Below are positions 25,629-34,416 of a stretch of 64,000 bases of DNA, piece by piece. The first letter of the stretch is position 1. Each line of letters begins with the position of its first letter. The stretch is from Sedimentibacter sp. MB31-C6. GTDB lineage: Bacteria; Bacillota; Clostridia; Tissierellales; Sedimentibacteraceae. The stretch covers positions 620,001 to 684,000 of the forward strand of contig NZ_CP142396.1 of the NCBI RefSeq assembly GCF_035934735.1, given 5' to 3'. The notes under the pieces are model-generated. The model saw nothing but the letters and a program-made list of their open reading frames with translations, had not been told where the DNA came from and did not search any database. Made by a program: the position numbers and the translations under genes.

Positions 25629-26183
25629 TCAACTACATAAAGTATTAATCAAGTTTTCTGCCTCGCTTTTAGAAAGTGATATATCTGTTATTAGTCGTCC
25701 ATCTTCACAAAGTACACCAAATTTACTTTTGCTTTTTAAAATATAATATTTTTTAAGTTTAGGCCATATAACATTGGTGTTATATTCTACCTTAAAATAA
25801 TATGGTTTTTCATCTAATTCAGTCTTAACTATCAAATCAAATTCATTATCATATAAATCCCACTTAACATCATAATCCAATTTATTACTTAAACTCTCAT
25901 CAACTAATTTCTTTACAGTTTTCTTTTTTCCGCAAACAATAAAGTCATTTTCATAGCTTGTACATAAAAATTCATATTTAAAAGGAATTAATATTTTATT
26001 TTCATTATTTACCAATCCCCATTTTCCTCTTTTAGATACTTTAAAAAGTCCCCTATAAGGTATTGTTTCAGCATCATCATAAACAGCTGGAATAGTAACT
26101 TCACCTTTATTGTTTATATAACCATGTTTTCCTTTTTCTACTTTAAACCTTCCTACACCATGATATACCGTACAATTTTGCAA
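25629..26183 (-). CDS. WG-repeat protein
   Basis: A 184-aa protein with two or three WG-type beta repeats in its first 80 residues (HGYINNKGEVTIPAVYDD, then KWGLVNNENKILIPFKYEF). The C-terminal half is lysine-rich. WG repeats are thought to mediate protein contacts; no enzymatic motif is visible and there is no signal peptide. The start is TTG with AGGAGG 8 nt upstream. It lies 101 nt upstream of the nuclease-like gene on the same strand and may belong to that cluster. Confidence 0.75.
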   Translation of the reverse strand: MQNCTVYHGVGRFKVEKGKHGYINNKGEVTIPAVYDDAETIPYRGLFKVSKRGKWGLVNNENKILIPFKYEFLCTSYENDFIVCGKKKTVKKLVDESLSNKLDYDVKWDLYDNEFDLIVKTELDEKPYYFKVEYNTNVIWPKLKKYYILKSKSKFGVLCEDGRLITDISLSKSEAENLINTLCS

Positions 26184-26248
26184 ATTATTTTCCTCCTGAA
26201 TAGCGAAATATATGAGATTCTAACTAAAACAAAATAATATAGCTACTC

Positions 26249-26746
26249 CTATTTTTTAAAGTATTCGCTTTTTAGCATAGAATACACTTTTTGGTCTAAA
26301 AAGCCTCGTTCAGATTTATAATTTTGTCTTAATACTCCGTCACAATGCATTCCAACCCCTTCATACAGCTTTATTCCTACTACATTGTCTGGATATACAT
26401 CTAACCAAAAACGATTTATATTAAGTTCTTCAAATGCATATTTAAATAATGCAGTCAAAACTTCTTTCCCATAACCAATTCCCTTTTTAGATATTGCAAT
26501 TCTTCTAAGTTCAAAAATCTCAGATTCATAATCTAATTTGTTTAAAATAAAACCAACAATTGTATTATTATCTTTTTCTTTAATTACAAAAAGTAAGAAA
26601 TCTTTATCCTTAATTTCAGCCATATGTTCTTCATATGTACCACTCCAGATAAAATCTCTATTGTCCTCATGTTTTTCAAACTCCATAATTGTTTCAATGT
26701 CCGATTCATTTGCTTCAACAATATATAACCTTTTTGTTTCTATCAA
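26249..26746 (-). CDS. GNAT N-acetyltransferase
   Basis: A 165-aa RimJ/RimL-type acetyltransferase. It begins IETKRLYIVEANESD, has an acetyl-CoA-binding segment ISKKGIGYGKEVLTALFKYAF (95-115 region), and ends in NRFWLDVYPDNVVGIKLYEGVGM. It would acetylate an amino group on a small molecule or protein; the substrate is unknown. Start TTG, with AAGGAGG 8 nt upstream. Confidence 0.85.
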   Translation of the reverse strand: MIETKRLYIVEANESDIETIMEFEKHEDNRDFIWSGTYEEHMAEIKDKDFLLFVIKEKDNNTIVGFILNKLDYESEIFELRRIAISKKGIGYGKEVLTALFKYAFEELNINRFWLDVYPDNVVGIKLYEGVGMHCDGVLRQNYKSERGFLDQKVYSMLKSEYFKK

Positions 26747-26830
26747 TCCAATTTCCTCCTTATTTGAATAATATCATATTTATAGTTCAATTTCGCAAAT
26801 TCATGTTATAATCGTGTCATATTCATGTAT

Positions 26831-27466
26831 TTATTCAATACTGACAATTACTTTTAATAGTTCATCAATACTATGTATTATATAATCATATTCACTAACA
26901 TTACCAAATCCATATTCAGCATAAACAAATGGAATAGATGCAAAACGTGCTGATTTCAAATCTCCTTCGGTGTCTCCTACGTATATTGGATTATTCAAAT
27001 TATTTCTCTTTATTATAAGGTTTATATTTTCACCTTTAGTTAAGCCTGTCCTTCCTACATTTTCATAGTCTACAAAGTACTTATTTAACTTATGTGCTTT
27101 TAAAAATGCTTCAATATATCCTTGTTGACAATTGCTTACAATGAAAAGTTTATATTTATCTGACAATGCTTCTAGAGTTTCTTCTAAACCATTATACAGT
27201 TTTCCCCCACTTTTTTCTAAATACTTACACTCTTCTTCACAACAAACTCTTAGTATTTCGACGCTCTTTTCTTCATCTAAAGTTGGAAAAAATCTTTTTC
27301 CAATTTCATTGATTGTTAACCCCATTACACCTTTCAAATCTTCAACTGTTATTTTTCTTTTTACATCAATATATTTAATAATAGTTTCATTCCATATATC
27401 TAAAATACTATCAATAGAATCCCACAGCGTTCCATCTAAATCAAAAATAATGCTATCAACATTCAT
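26831..27466 (-). CDS. HAD-family hydrolase (phosphoglycolate phosphatase-like)
   Basis: A 211-aa HAD phosphatase with all four motifs: DLDGTLWDS (nucleophile Asp near residue 9), the SNCQ Ser, a Lys in the GLTKGE segment, and VGDTEGDLKSA. The cap is the small helical C1 type of the Gph/PGMB group. Substrates in this group are small phosphate esters and cannot be told from sequence. AGGAGGG supports the ATG. Confidence 0.87.
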   Translation of the reverse strand: MNVDSIIFDLDGTLWDSIDSILDIWNETIIKYIDVKRKITVEDLKGVMGLTINEIGKRFFPTLDEEKSVEILRVCCEEECKYLEKSGGKLYNGLEETLEALSDKYKLFIVSNCQQGYIEAFLKAHKLNKYFVDYENVGRTGLTKGENINLIIKRNNLNNPIYVGDTEGDLKSARFASIPFVYAEYGFGNVSEYDYIIHSIDELLKVIVSIE

Positions 27467-27687
27467 ATAAAAACCCTCCTAAATTATATATGCTCTTATA
27501 TATTTTACCAAACTTCTTAAGAAATTAATATATCTTCTTTGATAAAAATTCATTGTTTACTTTAAGAACTGTTTCATATAATCAAAATAAGATAAATTTT
27601 CAGATAAACGAACTATTGTCATATTGATAAAAAATTGTTATACTAGATTTATAAATGTAAACAAATCTTGAAAAATGAGGGTAAATT

Positions 27688-28245
27688 ATGAACAGATGTC
27701 CTTGGTGTGGCAATGATGAATTATATGTAAAATATCATGATGAGGAATGGGGTGTACCCGTACATGATGATAAAAAGCATTTTGAATTTTTAGTTCTTGA
27801 ATCAGCTCAAGCTGGCTTAAATTGGCTCACTGTATTACGAAAAAGAGAAAATTACAGAAAAGCTTATGATGACTTTGACGTAAACAAGGTTTCTAATTAT
27901 GATGAAAATAAGATTAATGAACTTATGCAAAATGCTGGTATTATAAGAAATCGAAGAAAAATAGAAGCCTCAGTAAATAATGCTAAATGCTTTATAGAAA
28001 TTCAAGAAGAATTTGGTAGCTTTGATAAATATATTTGGAGCTTTGTTAACAACAAAGTTGTTGTTAATCATTGGAATGATATTTCACAAGTCCCTGCTAA
28101 TTCAGAACTTTCTGACAAAGTCAGCAAAAATTTAAAATCTAGAGGCTTTAAATTTTTAGGCACAACAATAATCTACGCTCACTTGCAGGCAACAGGGTTA
28201 ATTAACGACCATTTGACTAGTTGTTTTAAGTATAAATCAGTATAA
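27688..28245 (+). CDS. tag: DNA-3-methyladenine glycosylase I
   Basis: Excises 3-methyladenine from DNA in base-excision repair. The 185-aa protein matches Tag throughout: RCPWCGNDELYVKYHDEEWG at the start, with Zn ligands Cys4 and His17, and NDHLTSCF near the end with the other His and Cys. AGLNWLTVLRKRENYR and VNHWND are also family segments. Monocistronic and divergent from the HAD gene, with a -10-like TATACT at about 27640. Confidence 0.95.
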   Translation: MNRCPWCGNDELYVKYHDEEWGVPVHDDKKHFEFLVLESAQAGLNWLTVLRKRENYRKAYDDFDVNKVSNYDENKINELMQNAGIIRNRRKIEASVNNAKCFIEIQEEFGSFDKYIWSFVNNKVVVNHWNDISQVPANSELSDKVSKNLKSRGFKFLGTTIIYAHLQATGLINDHLTSCFKYKSV

Positions 28246-28251
28246 ATAAAA

Positions 28252-28275
28252 AGATACAATTATTTAATTGTATCT
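28252..28275 (-). terminator. terminator between convergent tag and flavodoxin genes
   Basis: A 9-bp stem AGATACAAT/ATTGTATCT with a 6-nt loop, followed on the minus strand by TTTTTATTTA. It serves the flavodoxin transcript and may also stop tag. Confidence 0.75.
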
Positions 28276-28290
28276 AAAGCTTGATAATAA

Positions 28291-28764
28291 TTATCCATTA
28301 ATATCCATGGCAAATTTATTAATATTATCATAATTTATATTTGATTTATCAGAAGTAACTTTAGTAATTTTTTTAATAATAAATTTTTCCATAAAATTCA
28401 TCTTTTTAAAAGTAAATTCTCCACCAAAGTGTTTTACTGTTTTTGCAATTTTTAGAAGTTCTTCAGGAAAAATTTCATTTGTTTGTTTTTCTAACATATT
28501 CATATCCATACCACAGATAAATAGTCCAATTTCCTTTTTTAATAATTCATCTAGGTTACTTGAACAAAAATCTGTTACTTCTTTTTGGACCTTTCCTATA
28601 TAAATAGAGCCTCCTATTATTACCCTATCATATTTAGAAAGATCAACATTGCTTTTTTCTTTCAAATTAACAAGTTCAACATTATCTTTCAACCTTTTTG
28701 ACAATTCTTGAGCACATTTTTGTGTACAACCGTACTTTGTTGCATACGCTACTAATGTATTCAT
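28291..28764 (-). CDS. flavodoxin-domain protein (HemG-like)
   Basis: A 157-aa short flavodoxin with an FMN phosphate loop at the start (VAYATKYGCTQKCAQEL) and the second strand VIIGGSIYIGKVQKEVTDFC. It resembles the flavodoxin-type protoporphyrinogen oxidase/menaquinone-dependent group. Start at 28764, set by GGAGGGT 4 nt upstream; the frame extends further back into the GGDEF gene without a ribosome site. It lies 46 nt after the GGDEF gene, possibly on one transcript. Confidence 0.82.
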   Translation of the reverse strand: MNTLVAYATKYGCTQKCAQELSKRLKDNVELVNLKEKSNVDLSKYDRVIIGGSIYIGKVQKEVTDFCSSNLDELLKKEIGLFICGMDMNMLEKQTNEIFPEELLKIAKTVKHFGGEFTFKKMNFMEKFIIKKITKVTSDKSNINYDNINKFAMDING

Positions 28765-28810
28765 ATACCCTCCATATTGTATATTTGTTTGATTAACACC
28801 ACTATTATTT

Positions 28811-29914
28811 TTATCCCATAACAGTGTTTTTTCCTGCATCTTTTGCACCATAAAGCATTTCATCTGCTTCTTTAATAAAGCTATAAAAATCATCATCTTT
28901 TGATAACTGATTAACTCCAATACTACATGTTATGTTTTTTATTTGAGTGAAATTGTATGTCTCTACCACATGTCGAAGTCTATTTCCCATTTCTATAGCT
29001 TGAGATATTTCAGTATTAGGAAGGATTATAATAAATTCTTCTCCTCCCCATCTGCCTAATATATCAACTTCCCTTATATTATTTTGGATAATCGTTACAA
29101 ATTCAACAATTATACGATCACCTATCAAATGTCCATAAGTATCGTTTACTTTTTTAAAATCATCTATATCAATTATCATAATAGACAGTGGTGTATTAAA
29201 CCTTTTTGAAAATTGAATATTCCTTATTATTTCACAATTCAATTTGGATTTATTATATACTGCCGTTAATTGATCTGTTTCAGATAGTGTTGTTAAATAC
29301 TTATTATCGATAAAATGAACTCTTTTATAATAATTATTTCTATAAGTAACGATTGATAATAATATAAGTACTATAGTTAAATTAACTATTCCCGCTAATA
29401 ATTCAGAAATTTTAATGTCTTTTATAAAATAAAATGAAATTACATTAAATAATACAATTACAACCACCGACAATACAATGTTATTTATAAAATAGTTAGG
29501 AATAATAAATATTCCCATAATTAATATTATAACTCCAAAAGCCTGAATTAAATAATTAGGTGAATCATAGTTATAAAATACAAATAAAAATAAAAAGATA
29601 TAAATAACTTCATTTATAGTTACCCATTTTGTTAAAAGTTTGAAGTTTTTGATGTAATCTATTCTAAAATATAATATTATAATAAACAAAGCAAAAATAA
29701 TCCTACCAATACATATTAAAATAAAAGAATCAACATCAACTACAAAATAGTCGAGTATAATAAGCGAAATATTAAATATTTCTAAAATTAAAATAATTGA
29801 CTTAATATAATCGATAGATTTTTTCAAATTTAATTGAATATACTCATTTTCCAATTCTTTATCAACGAACATTCCTAAAAAATTAATTTTATAATCAATA
29901 CTATTTATTTTCAT
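28811..29914 (-). CDS. membrane diguanylate cyclase (GGDEF)
   Basis: Makes cyclic di-GMP. The 367-aa protein has about six N-terminal membrane helices (residues 40-190) of no named sensor type and a GGDEF domain at about 205-365. The active-site motif is intact as GRWGGEEF, with the substrate-binding DIDDFKKVNDTYGH before it. No inhibitory RxxD is placed five residues before GGEEF. GAGG precedes the ATG. Confidence 0.92.
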   Translation of the reverse strand: MKINSIDYKINFLGMFVDKELENEYIQLNLKKSIDYIKSIILILEIFNISLIILDYFVVDVDSFILICIGRIIFALFIIILYFRIDYIKNFKLLTKWVTINEVIYIFLFLFVFYNYDSPNYLIQAFGVIILIMGIFIIPNYFINNIVLSVVVIVLFNVISFYFIKDIKISELLAGIVNLTIVLILLSIVTYRNNYYKRVHFIDNKYLTTLSETDQLTAVYNKSKLNCEIIRNIQFSKRFNTPLSIMIIDIDDFKKVNDTYGHLIGDRIIVEFVTIIQNNIREVDILGRWGGEEFIIILPNTEISQAIEMGNRLRHVVETYNFTQIKNITCSIGVNQLSKDDDFYSFIKEADEMLYGAKDAGKNTVMG

Positions 29915-30104
29915 AAATAAATCCTCTTTTATATAAAAATAAAATTATATATTATGCTTCGTATTCTTTATTCCTCTTTTATTTAATAGAATCGATATTT
30001 GCTCCGAGAAATATAAATTCCCAAGAATAATTTAATTTTTGATAGCCTATCATATCACTTATTTTTTTAAATAATATGAGGATAACATTAATTGTAAAAA
30101 ATAG

Positions 30105-30121
30105 GTCGCATTAAAAGCGAC
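30105..30121 (-). terminator. short terminator after the macrodomain gene
   Basis: GTCGC/GCGAC stem (5 bp, 7-nt loop) followed on the minus strand by CTATTTTTTAC, touching the stop codon. Weak stem but good T-run. Confidence 0.55.
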
Positions 30122-30122
30122 A

Positions 30123-31136
30123 TTATACGCCTAATAAGGACTGGTCAAAAGCAAATAATGCTTCATTGATTTCAAAAATATTGTAATTTCCTTCTTCAAT
30201 GAAATATTCAACAATTATATCAAATTTACTACTATGAGAAAGTGCATATCCAGCTTTGCAAATCAAATCCTTTGTTTCGTCTAAATTTAATTCAAGTGAT
30301 ATGGCTAACGCGAGAGCCGTTGTCTTTCTTGGTTTATAATGCTTGTCCACTCTAATTTTAGAAAATAATTTTCGATCAATATTAGCTTTTTTGTAAGTTT
30401 CTACATCAGTTTTTCCTTTTTCATCAATTAAACGAAGGAGCATTTGAGAAAAAGTTTCATCTAAGTTTTTAACTACATCCTCTAGTTTCCTTTTTCCTTT
30501 AATTGAATGTTTAGGAATATATTGAAAAAATCCTTTATAGTTTAATTGCTCTTCTTGAATCTCATAATTTTCAATAATTCTGTCTCTATCTTTTACATAA
30601 TTTTCTTCAATATATTTATCATTTATGTATTTTTCAATTGATTCAAATAATTTTTCAGTTAATTCAAGAGCTTTTTTATCAAATACAGACAAGTATACCA
30701 TCATCTCGTTTTCAAGTAAAAACCTTTCAATTGATGACAATGCCACTTTCAATGCTTTTTGCTTTGGATATCCATAAATACCTGAGGATATTAGTGGAAA
30801 AGCTATTGATTTAATGTTATTTCCCTGTGCAAGTTTAAGAGAGTTCATATAGCAATTGATAAGATGCTTTTCCTCGTTGTTATTTCCCCCATTCCAAATT
30901 GGTCCAACAGTATGTATTATATACTTTGCAGGAAGATTATAGCCTTTTGTAATGACAGCTTCTCCAACCTTACATCCACCTATTGCATCACATTCTATTT
31001 GTAGAGCTTCGTACCCAGCTGCATTAAAAATAGCACCACAAACACCACCACCCATCTTCAGAGCAGTATTTGCAGCGTTAACTATTGCATCTACATTCAT
31101 TTTAGTTATATCGTTTCTTATAATCTCAAATGGCAT
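30123..31136 (-). CDS. macrodomain protein with C-terminal helical/HTH-like domain
   Basis: Predicted ADP-ribose-binding or ADP-ribosyl-hydrolysing protein, 337 aa. The macrodomain (1-165) has VDAIVNAANTALKMGGGVCGAIFNAAG and PLISSGIYGYPKQKAL, the two ADP-ribose loops. A charged linker covers 165-215. Residues 215-337 form a helical unit resembling an XRE-type fold (DVETYKKANIDRKLFSKIR, then KTTALALAISLELNLDETKDLI). A macrodomain joined to this helical domain recurs in Firmicutes; its target is unknown to me. It is monocistronic. With the DraG-like gene 7 kb away, this gives two ADP-ribose genes in one accessory stretch. Confidence 0.85.
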   Translation of the reverse strand: MPFEIIRNDITKMNVDAIVNAANTALKMGGGVCGAIFNAAGYEALQIECDAIGGCKVGEAVITKGYNLPAKYIIHTVGPIWNGGNNNEEKHLINCYMNSLKLAQGNNIKSIAFPLISSGIYGYPKQKALKVALSSIERFLLENEMMVYLSVFDKKALELTEKLFESIEKYINDKYIEENYVKDRDRIIENYEIQEEQLNYKGFFQYIPKHSIKGKRKLEDVVKNLDETFSQMLLRLIDEKGKTDVETYKKANIDRKLFSKIRVDKHYKPRKTTALALAISLELNLDETKDLICKAGYALSHSSKFDIIVEYFIEEGNYNIFEINEALFAFDQSLLGV

Positions 31137-31249
31137 TTAATTTCTCCTTATTAGGACAGTGTTACTATTTTTTTAATTGTCTTTATTTAATAATTGTACA
31201 TTTTCTGTATGTAAAATTATAACATATTAGCACTTTATTACAAGTTTTT

Positions 31250-32170
31250 TTACTTTTTCTTATTTGTTCTTTTCCTTCTTTTTTGTTGATTGTTAGTATT
31301 TTCATTTTTATTTTGTTGTTGCACTTTAGGATTTTCTCTTATAGAAACCCATAAAGATGTACCTTCTTCTCCTTTAGTATGAATGTCAAGAAAATCAAAT
31401 TTCTTTAGAAACTTCGAGAGTTTTGTATCTCCATAATTTCTGACATCAAAATCAGGATATCTTTTTACTAACTTACTTCCTAATTCGCCCATGTGCATAC
31501 TTTGATCCTCATCATCTATTCCATTCAACATCTTGATAATTGTCATTTTTATAGTATTCAGGTCTGTCATTGCTTTTTCGTTATCATTTTTATCTAGAAA
31601 AATAGAACTTTTATCTAATTTATTATTTTTATTTTCAACTAACATTTCATTCTTGGTTTCATTACCCTTTTCTTGATTTGCATTAATAGTGCTTTTTGAT
31701 TGAGTTTCATCTAACCCTATATCATTTTTCTCAGATTCAGCCAAAACATCAAGATATTTAAATTGATTACATGATGATATGAAAGGTTTAGGAGTTTTCT
31801 TTTCGCCCATACCAACAACAAACATACCTGATTCACGTAATCTAGATGACAATTTTGTAAAATCGCTATCACTAGACACAATACAAAAACCATCTACATT
31901 ACCAGAATATAGTATATCCATAGCATCAATTATCATTGCTGAATCTGTAGCATTTTTCCCAACTGTATAACCATATTGCTGTATTGGTGAAACTGAATTC
32001 TCCAACAACACATCCTTCCACGATGCAGCGTTAGGTTTTGTCCAATCACCGTAAATCCTTTTGTAAGTTGCTACGCCGTAATTAGTAATTTCATCTAAAA
32101 TATATTTTATGTATTTAGCCGATACATTATCAGCATCAATTAAAACTGCAAATCTTTTTTCTTCAACCAT
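31250..32170 (-). CDS. NYN-domain (LabA/DUF88) protein with LOTUS/OST-HTH domain
   Basis: Predicted RNA-acting PIN-like nuclease, 306 aa. The NYN domain (5-150) has FAVLIDADNVSAKY, a KNATDSAMIIDAMD segment and CIVSSDSDFTKLSSRLRESG, giving a cluster of acidic metal ligands. Residues 150-205 are charged and disordered. The OST-HTH/LOTUS-like domain is at about 208-285, followed by a strongly basic tail (QQKRRKRTNKKK). This architecture is common in bacteria and links RNA cleavage with RNA binding. Confidence 0.87.
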   Translation of the reverse strand: MVEEKRFAVLIDADNVSAKYIKYILDEITNYGVATYKRIYGDWTKPNAASWKDVLLENSVSPIQQYGYTVGKNATDSAMIIDAMDILYSGNVDGFCIVSSDSDFTKLSSRLRESGMFVVGMGEKKTPKPFISSCNQFKYLDVLAESEKNDIGLDETQSKSTINANQEKGNETKNEMLVENKNNKLDKSSIFLDKNDNEKAMTDLNTIKMTIIKMLNGIDDEDQSMHMGELGSKLVKRYPDFDVRNYGDTKLSKFLKKFDFLDIHTKGEEGTSLWVSIRENPKVQQQNKNENTNNQQKRRKRTNKKK

Positions 32171-32201
32171 AATCTCTTCCTTTCATAATATATGTTTAAC
32201 T

Positions 32202-33035
32202 TTAATTCTGATATGATTCACGTAATAACTTTATTTCTTCTTCATGACCTGATAAATCATTTGGAGTTTCCAAAAAGAAAGGTAGTTTATACAGTAGTGG
32301 ATGATTTATAATTTTAAATATAGCTTCATTTCCTATATAGCCTTTTCCAATATTTTCATGACGGTCCTTATGACTATTAAAAGGATTTTTGCTGTCATTC
32401 AAATGAATTGCATATAGCTTATTAAGACCAATTATTTTATCGAATTCATTTAACACTCCATCCAAATCATTTACTATATCATATCCAGCATCATAAACAT
32501 GGCATGTATCAAGACAAACACCCATTTTATCGCTTAAAGTAACACCATCTAAAATTTGTTTAAGTTCTTCAAATGTACGCCCTACCTCAGTTCCCTTACC
32601 AGACATTGTTTCAAGTAACACTAAAGTAGTTTGTTCTGGTTTAAGTATCTTATTTAAAGCTTCTATTATATATTGTATACCTATATCAACACCTTGTTTA
32701 ACATGACTACCAGGATGAAAATTATATAGATTATTCGGCAAGTATTCCATTCTTTTTAAATCATCTTCCATAACTTCTAAAGCGAATTCCCTTGTTCTTT
32801 CATCAGCAGAGCATATGTTCAGCGTATAGGGTGCATGACCTATAACTGGTGCGAATTTATTTTCTTTTAATATTATTTTTAATTTTTCTACATCATCAAC
32901 ATCTATAGCTTTTGCTTTGCTACCTCTTGGATTACGAGTAAAAAACTGAAATGTATTGGCTCCTATTTTAATAGCATCTTTGCCCATTGATTCATAACCT
33001 TTTGATATTGATAAGTGACATCCTATATTTAACAT
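32202..33035 (-). CDS. nfo: endonuclease IV (AP endonuclease)
   Basis: Cuts DNA 5' of abasic sites in base-excision repair. The 277-aa TIM barrel has the three Zn-site segments: [20 protein letters not shown] and [12 protein letters not shown], with HLNDSK and [10 protein letters not shown] afterwards. Full length, ATG with GGAGG upstream. Together with tag it gives two repair genes in this accessory stretch. Confidence 0.95.
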   Translation of the reverse strand: MLNIGCHLSISKGYESMGKDAIKIGANTFQFFTRNPRGSKAKAIDVDDVEKLKIILKENKFAPVIGHAPYTLNICSADERTREFALEVMEDDLKRMEYLPNNLYNFHPGSHVKQGVDIGIQYIIEALNKILKPEQTTLVLLETMSGKGTEVGRTFEELKQILDGVTLSDKMGVCLDTCHVYDAGYDIVNDLDGVLNEFDKIIGLNKLYAIHLNDSKNPFNSHKDRHENIGKGYIGNEAIFKIINHPLLYKLPFFLETPNDLSGHEEEIKLLRESYQN

Positions 33036-33130
33036 GAAATTTCCTCCAATTTACAAATCTAATATTGTGTATTATTTAATAATACTTCATACAGAATAAT
33101 TTTACAACTAAAACAAAAGATAAATTATAC

Positions 33131-33220
33131 TGTCGGGGACGCATTTCCGGGTCCCGCGGTATGCATACAATGCATACCCTACATATGCAAAGAATATTTT
33201 ATTCTGTCGGGGACGCATAT
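33131..33220. repeat. REP-like double-hairpin repeat, copy C, plus fragment
   Basis: The unit at 33131-33183 is in inverse orientation to copy A: TGTCGGGGACGC, then CCGCGG, then ATGCATACCCTACA, with a damaged first hairpin. A second end fragment (TGTCGGGGACGCATAT) lies at 33205-33220. Both have TGTCGGGG instead of TGTAGGGG. Confidence 0.8.
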
Positions 33221-33237
33221 ATTTTTTAAAATTATAC

Positions 33238-33285
33238 TTGACAATTTGTATTTTTGGTAGTATTATTATATTGTAATCATTACAA
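33238..33285 (+). promoter_or_regulatory. perR promoter with PerR box
   Basis: TTGACA (33238-33243), a 17-bp spacer and TATTAT (33261-33266). Immediately downstream is the perfect 7-1-7 palindrome TTGTAAT-C-ATTACAA (33271-33285), close to the PerR consensus TTATAATnATTATAA and placed over the start site. This indicates autoregulated, peroxide-inducible expression of perR and the following gene. Confidence 0.85.
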
Positions 33286-33337
33286 AGTAACAATACTTAT
33301 AAAATAGTTAAAAAAACATTTGTAGGAAGGATGTATT

Positions 33338-33751
33338 ATGAAAATTAATTTGGAAGATTTATTAAAAGAACTAAAAAGAAAAAAAATTCGTCTTTCACAT
33401 CAAAGATTAAAAGTATTAGAATACCTTACTTTAAATCAATGTCATCCTACAGTAGATCAAATTTATAACAATCTACACATGGAAGTTCCTACATTGTCAA
33501 AAACTACAGTATACAATACATTAAACTCATTGACAGAAGCAGGATTAGTAAGAATTATAAATATAGAAGACCATGAAACTCGATATGATATAAGAATCGA
33601 TGACCATGGACATTTCAAATGCGAATCTTGCAAAAAAATATATGATTTCAATATAGACATTAACGCTTTTGAAACCAATGATTTAAAGAACTTTGCAATT
33701 AATGACAAGAACGTCTATTTCAAAGGTATTTGCCCGAATTGCAAATTATAG
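33338..33751 (+). CDS. perR: PerR-type Fur-family peroxide regulator
   Basis: Metal-dependent repressor that is inactivated by peroxide. The 137-aa protein has the Fur winged helix at 1-80 (KIRLSHQRLKVLEYL, then STVYNTLNSL-type helix) and a dimer/metal domain with HGHFKCESCKKIYDF and GICPNCKL, giving two structural CxxC Zn pairs. PerR rather than Fur is favoured by the PerR box in its own promoter and by rubrerythrin 57 nt downstream. Ribosome site GGAAGGA. Confidence 0.88.
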   Translation: MKINLEDLLKELKRKKIRLSHQRLKVLEYLTLNQCHPTVDQIYNNLHMEVPTLSKTTVYNTLNSLTEAGLVRIINIEDHETRYDIRIDDHGHFKCESCKKIYDFNIDINAFETNDLKNFAINDKNVYFKGICPNCKL

Positions 33752-33808
33752 ATAGTTAATAATAAGTATTACAAAAATAAATAAATTTAAAAAAATGGAG
33801 GATTTAAA

Positions 33809-34303
33809 ATGGAAAATCAAAAAACACTCAAAAATCTTATGGATGGATTTGCTGGAGAATCTCAAGCTAATAGAAAATATTTAGCTTATGCTAAGAAGGC
33901 AGAAAAGGAAGGAAAAACTAATGCGGCTAAGCTTTTCAAAGCTGCTTCAGATGCAGAAGCTTTACATGCACAAAAGCATTTAGAAGTTGCAGGTAAAATT
34001 AAAACAACCGAAGATAATTTGAAAGATGCAGTTGCAGGTGAAACTTATGAATTTGAAAGTATGTACCCAGAATTCATTAAAGCAGCTGAATCTGAAGGTA
34101 ACAAGCCAGCTATAAACACATTTAAACTTGCTATGGAAGCTGAAAAAGTTCACGCAAAGCTTTATAAGGAAGCAATAGAAAATATTGATGAAACAGAAGA
34201 AGTATTCTATTACCTATGCCCTGTATGTGGAAATATAGAAAAATCTGTTCCTGACAAATGCAGTATTTGTGGAGTTCCAGGATCAAAATTCATCAAATAT
34301 TAA
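33809..34303 (+). CDS. rbr: rubrerythrin
   Basis: Non-haem di-iron peroxidase that reduces H2O2 in anaerobes. The 164-aa protein has a four-helix ferritin-like domain (Glu ligands in FAGESQANRKY, DAEALHAQKH, EFIKAAESEGN and AMEAEKVHAKLY) and a C-terminal rubredoxin-like Fe(SCys)4 domain (CPVCG...CSICG). It lies 57 nt after perR, probably co-transcribed and under the PerR box. GGAGG precedes the ATG. Confidence 0.96.
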   Translation: MENQKTLKNLMDGFAGESQANRKYLAYAKKAEKEGKTNAAKLFKAASDAEALHAQKHLEVAGKIKTTEDNLKDAVAGETYEFESMYPEFIKAAESEGNKPAINTFKLAMEAEKVHAKLYKEAIENIDETEEVFYYLCPVCGNIEKSVPDKCSICGVPGSKFIKY

Positions 34304-34322
34304 AAATAAATAAATTTTTATG

Positions 34323-34375
34323 GTAGGGTATGCATTGCATGCATACCGCGGGACGCATACAATGCGTCCCCTACA
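34323..34375. repeat. REP-like double-hairpin repeat, copy D
   Basis: Complete unit, GTAGGG to CCCTACA, 20 bp after the rubrerythrin stop and 42 bp before the TraX-like gene. As RNA its two hairpins could mark the 3' end of the perR-rbr transcript. Confidence 0.88.
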
Positions 34376-34416
34376 GTGAACCATCTATCTAAATTTTATT
34401 TGAATTGGAGAAATTG

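Noticed and set aside
33108-33293. Small ORF across repeat copy C
   Set aside because: It is made of repeat sequence and promoter DNA, has no ribosome site and resembles no protein. The same holds for frames starting in copies A and E.
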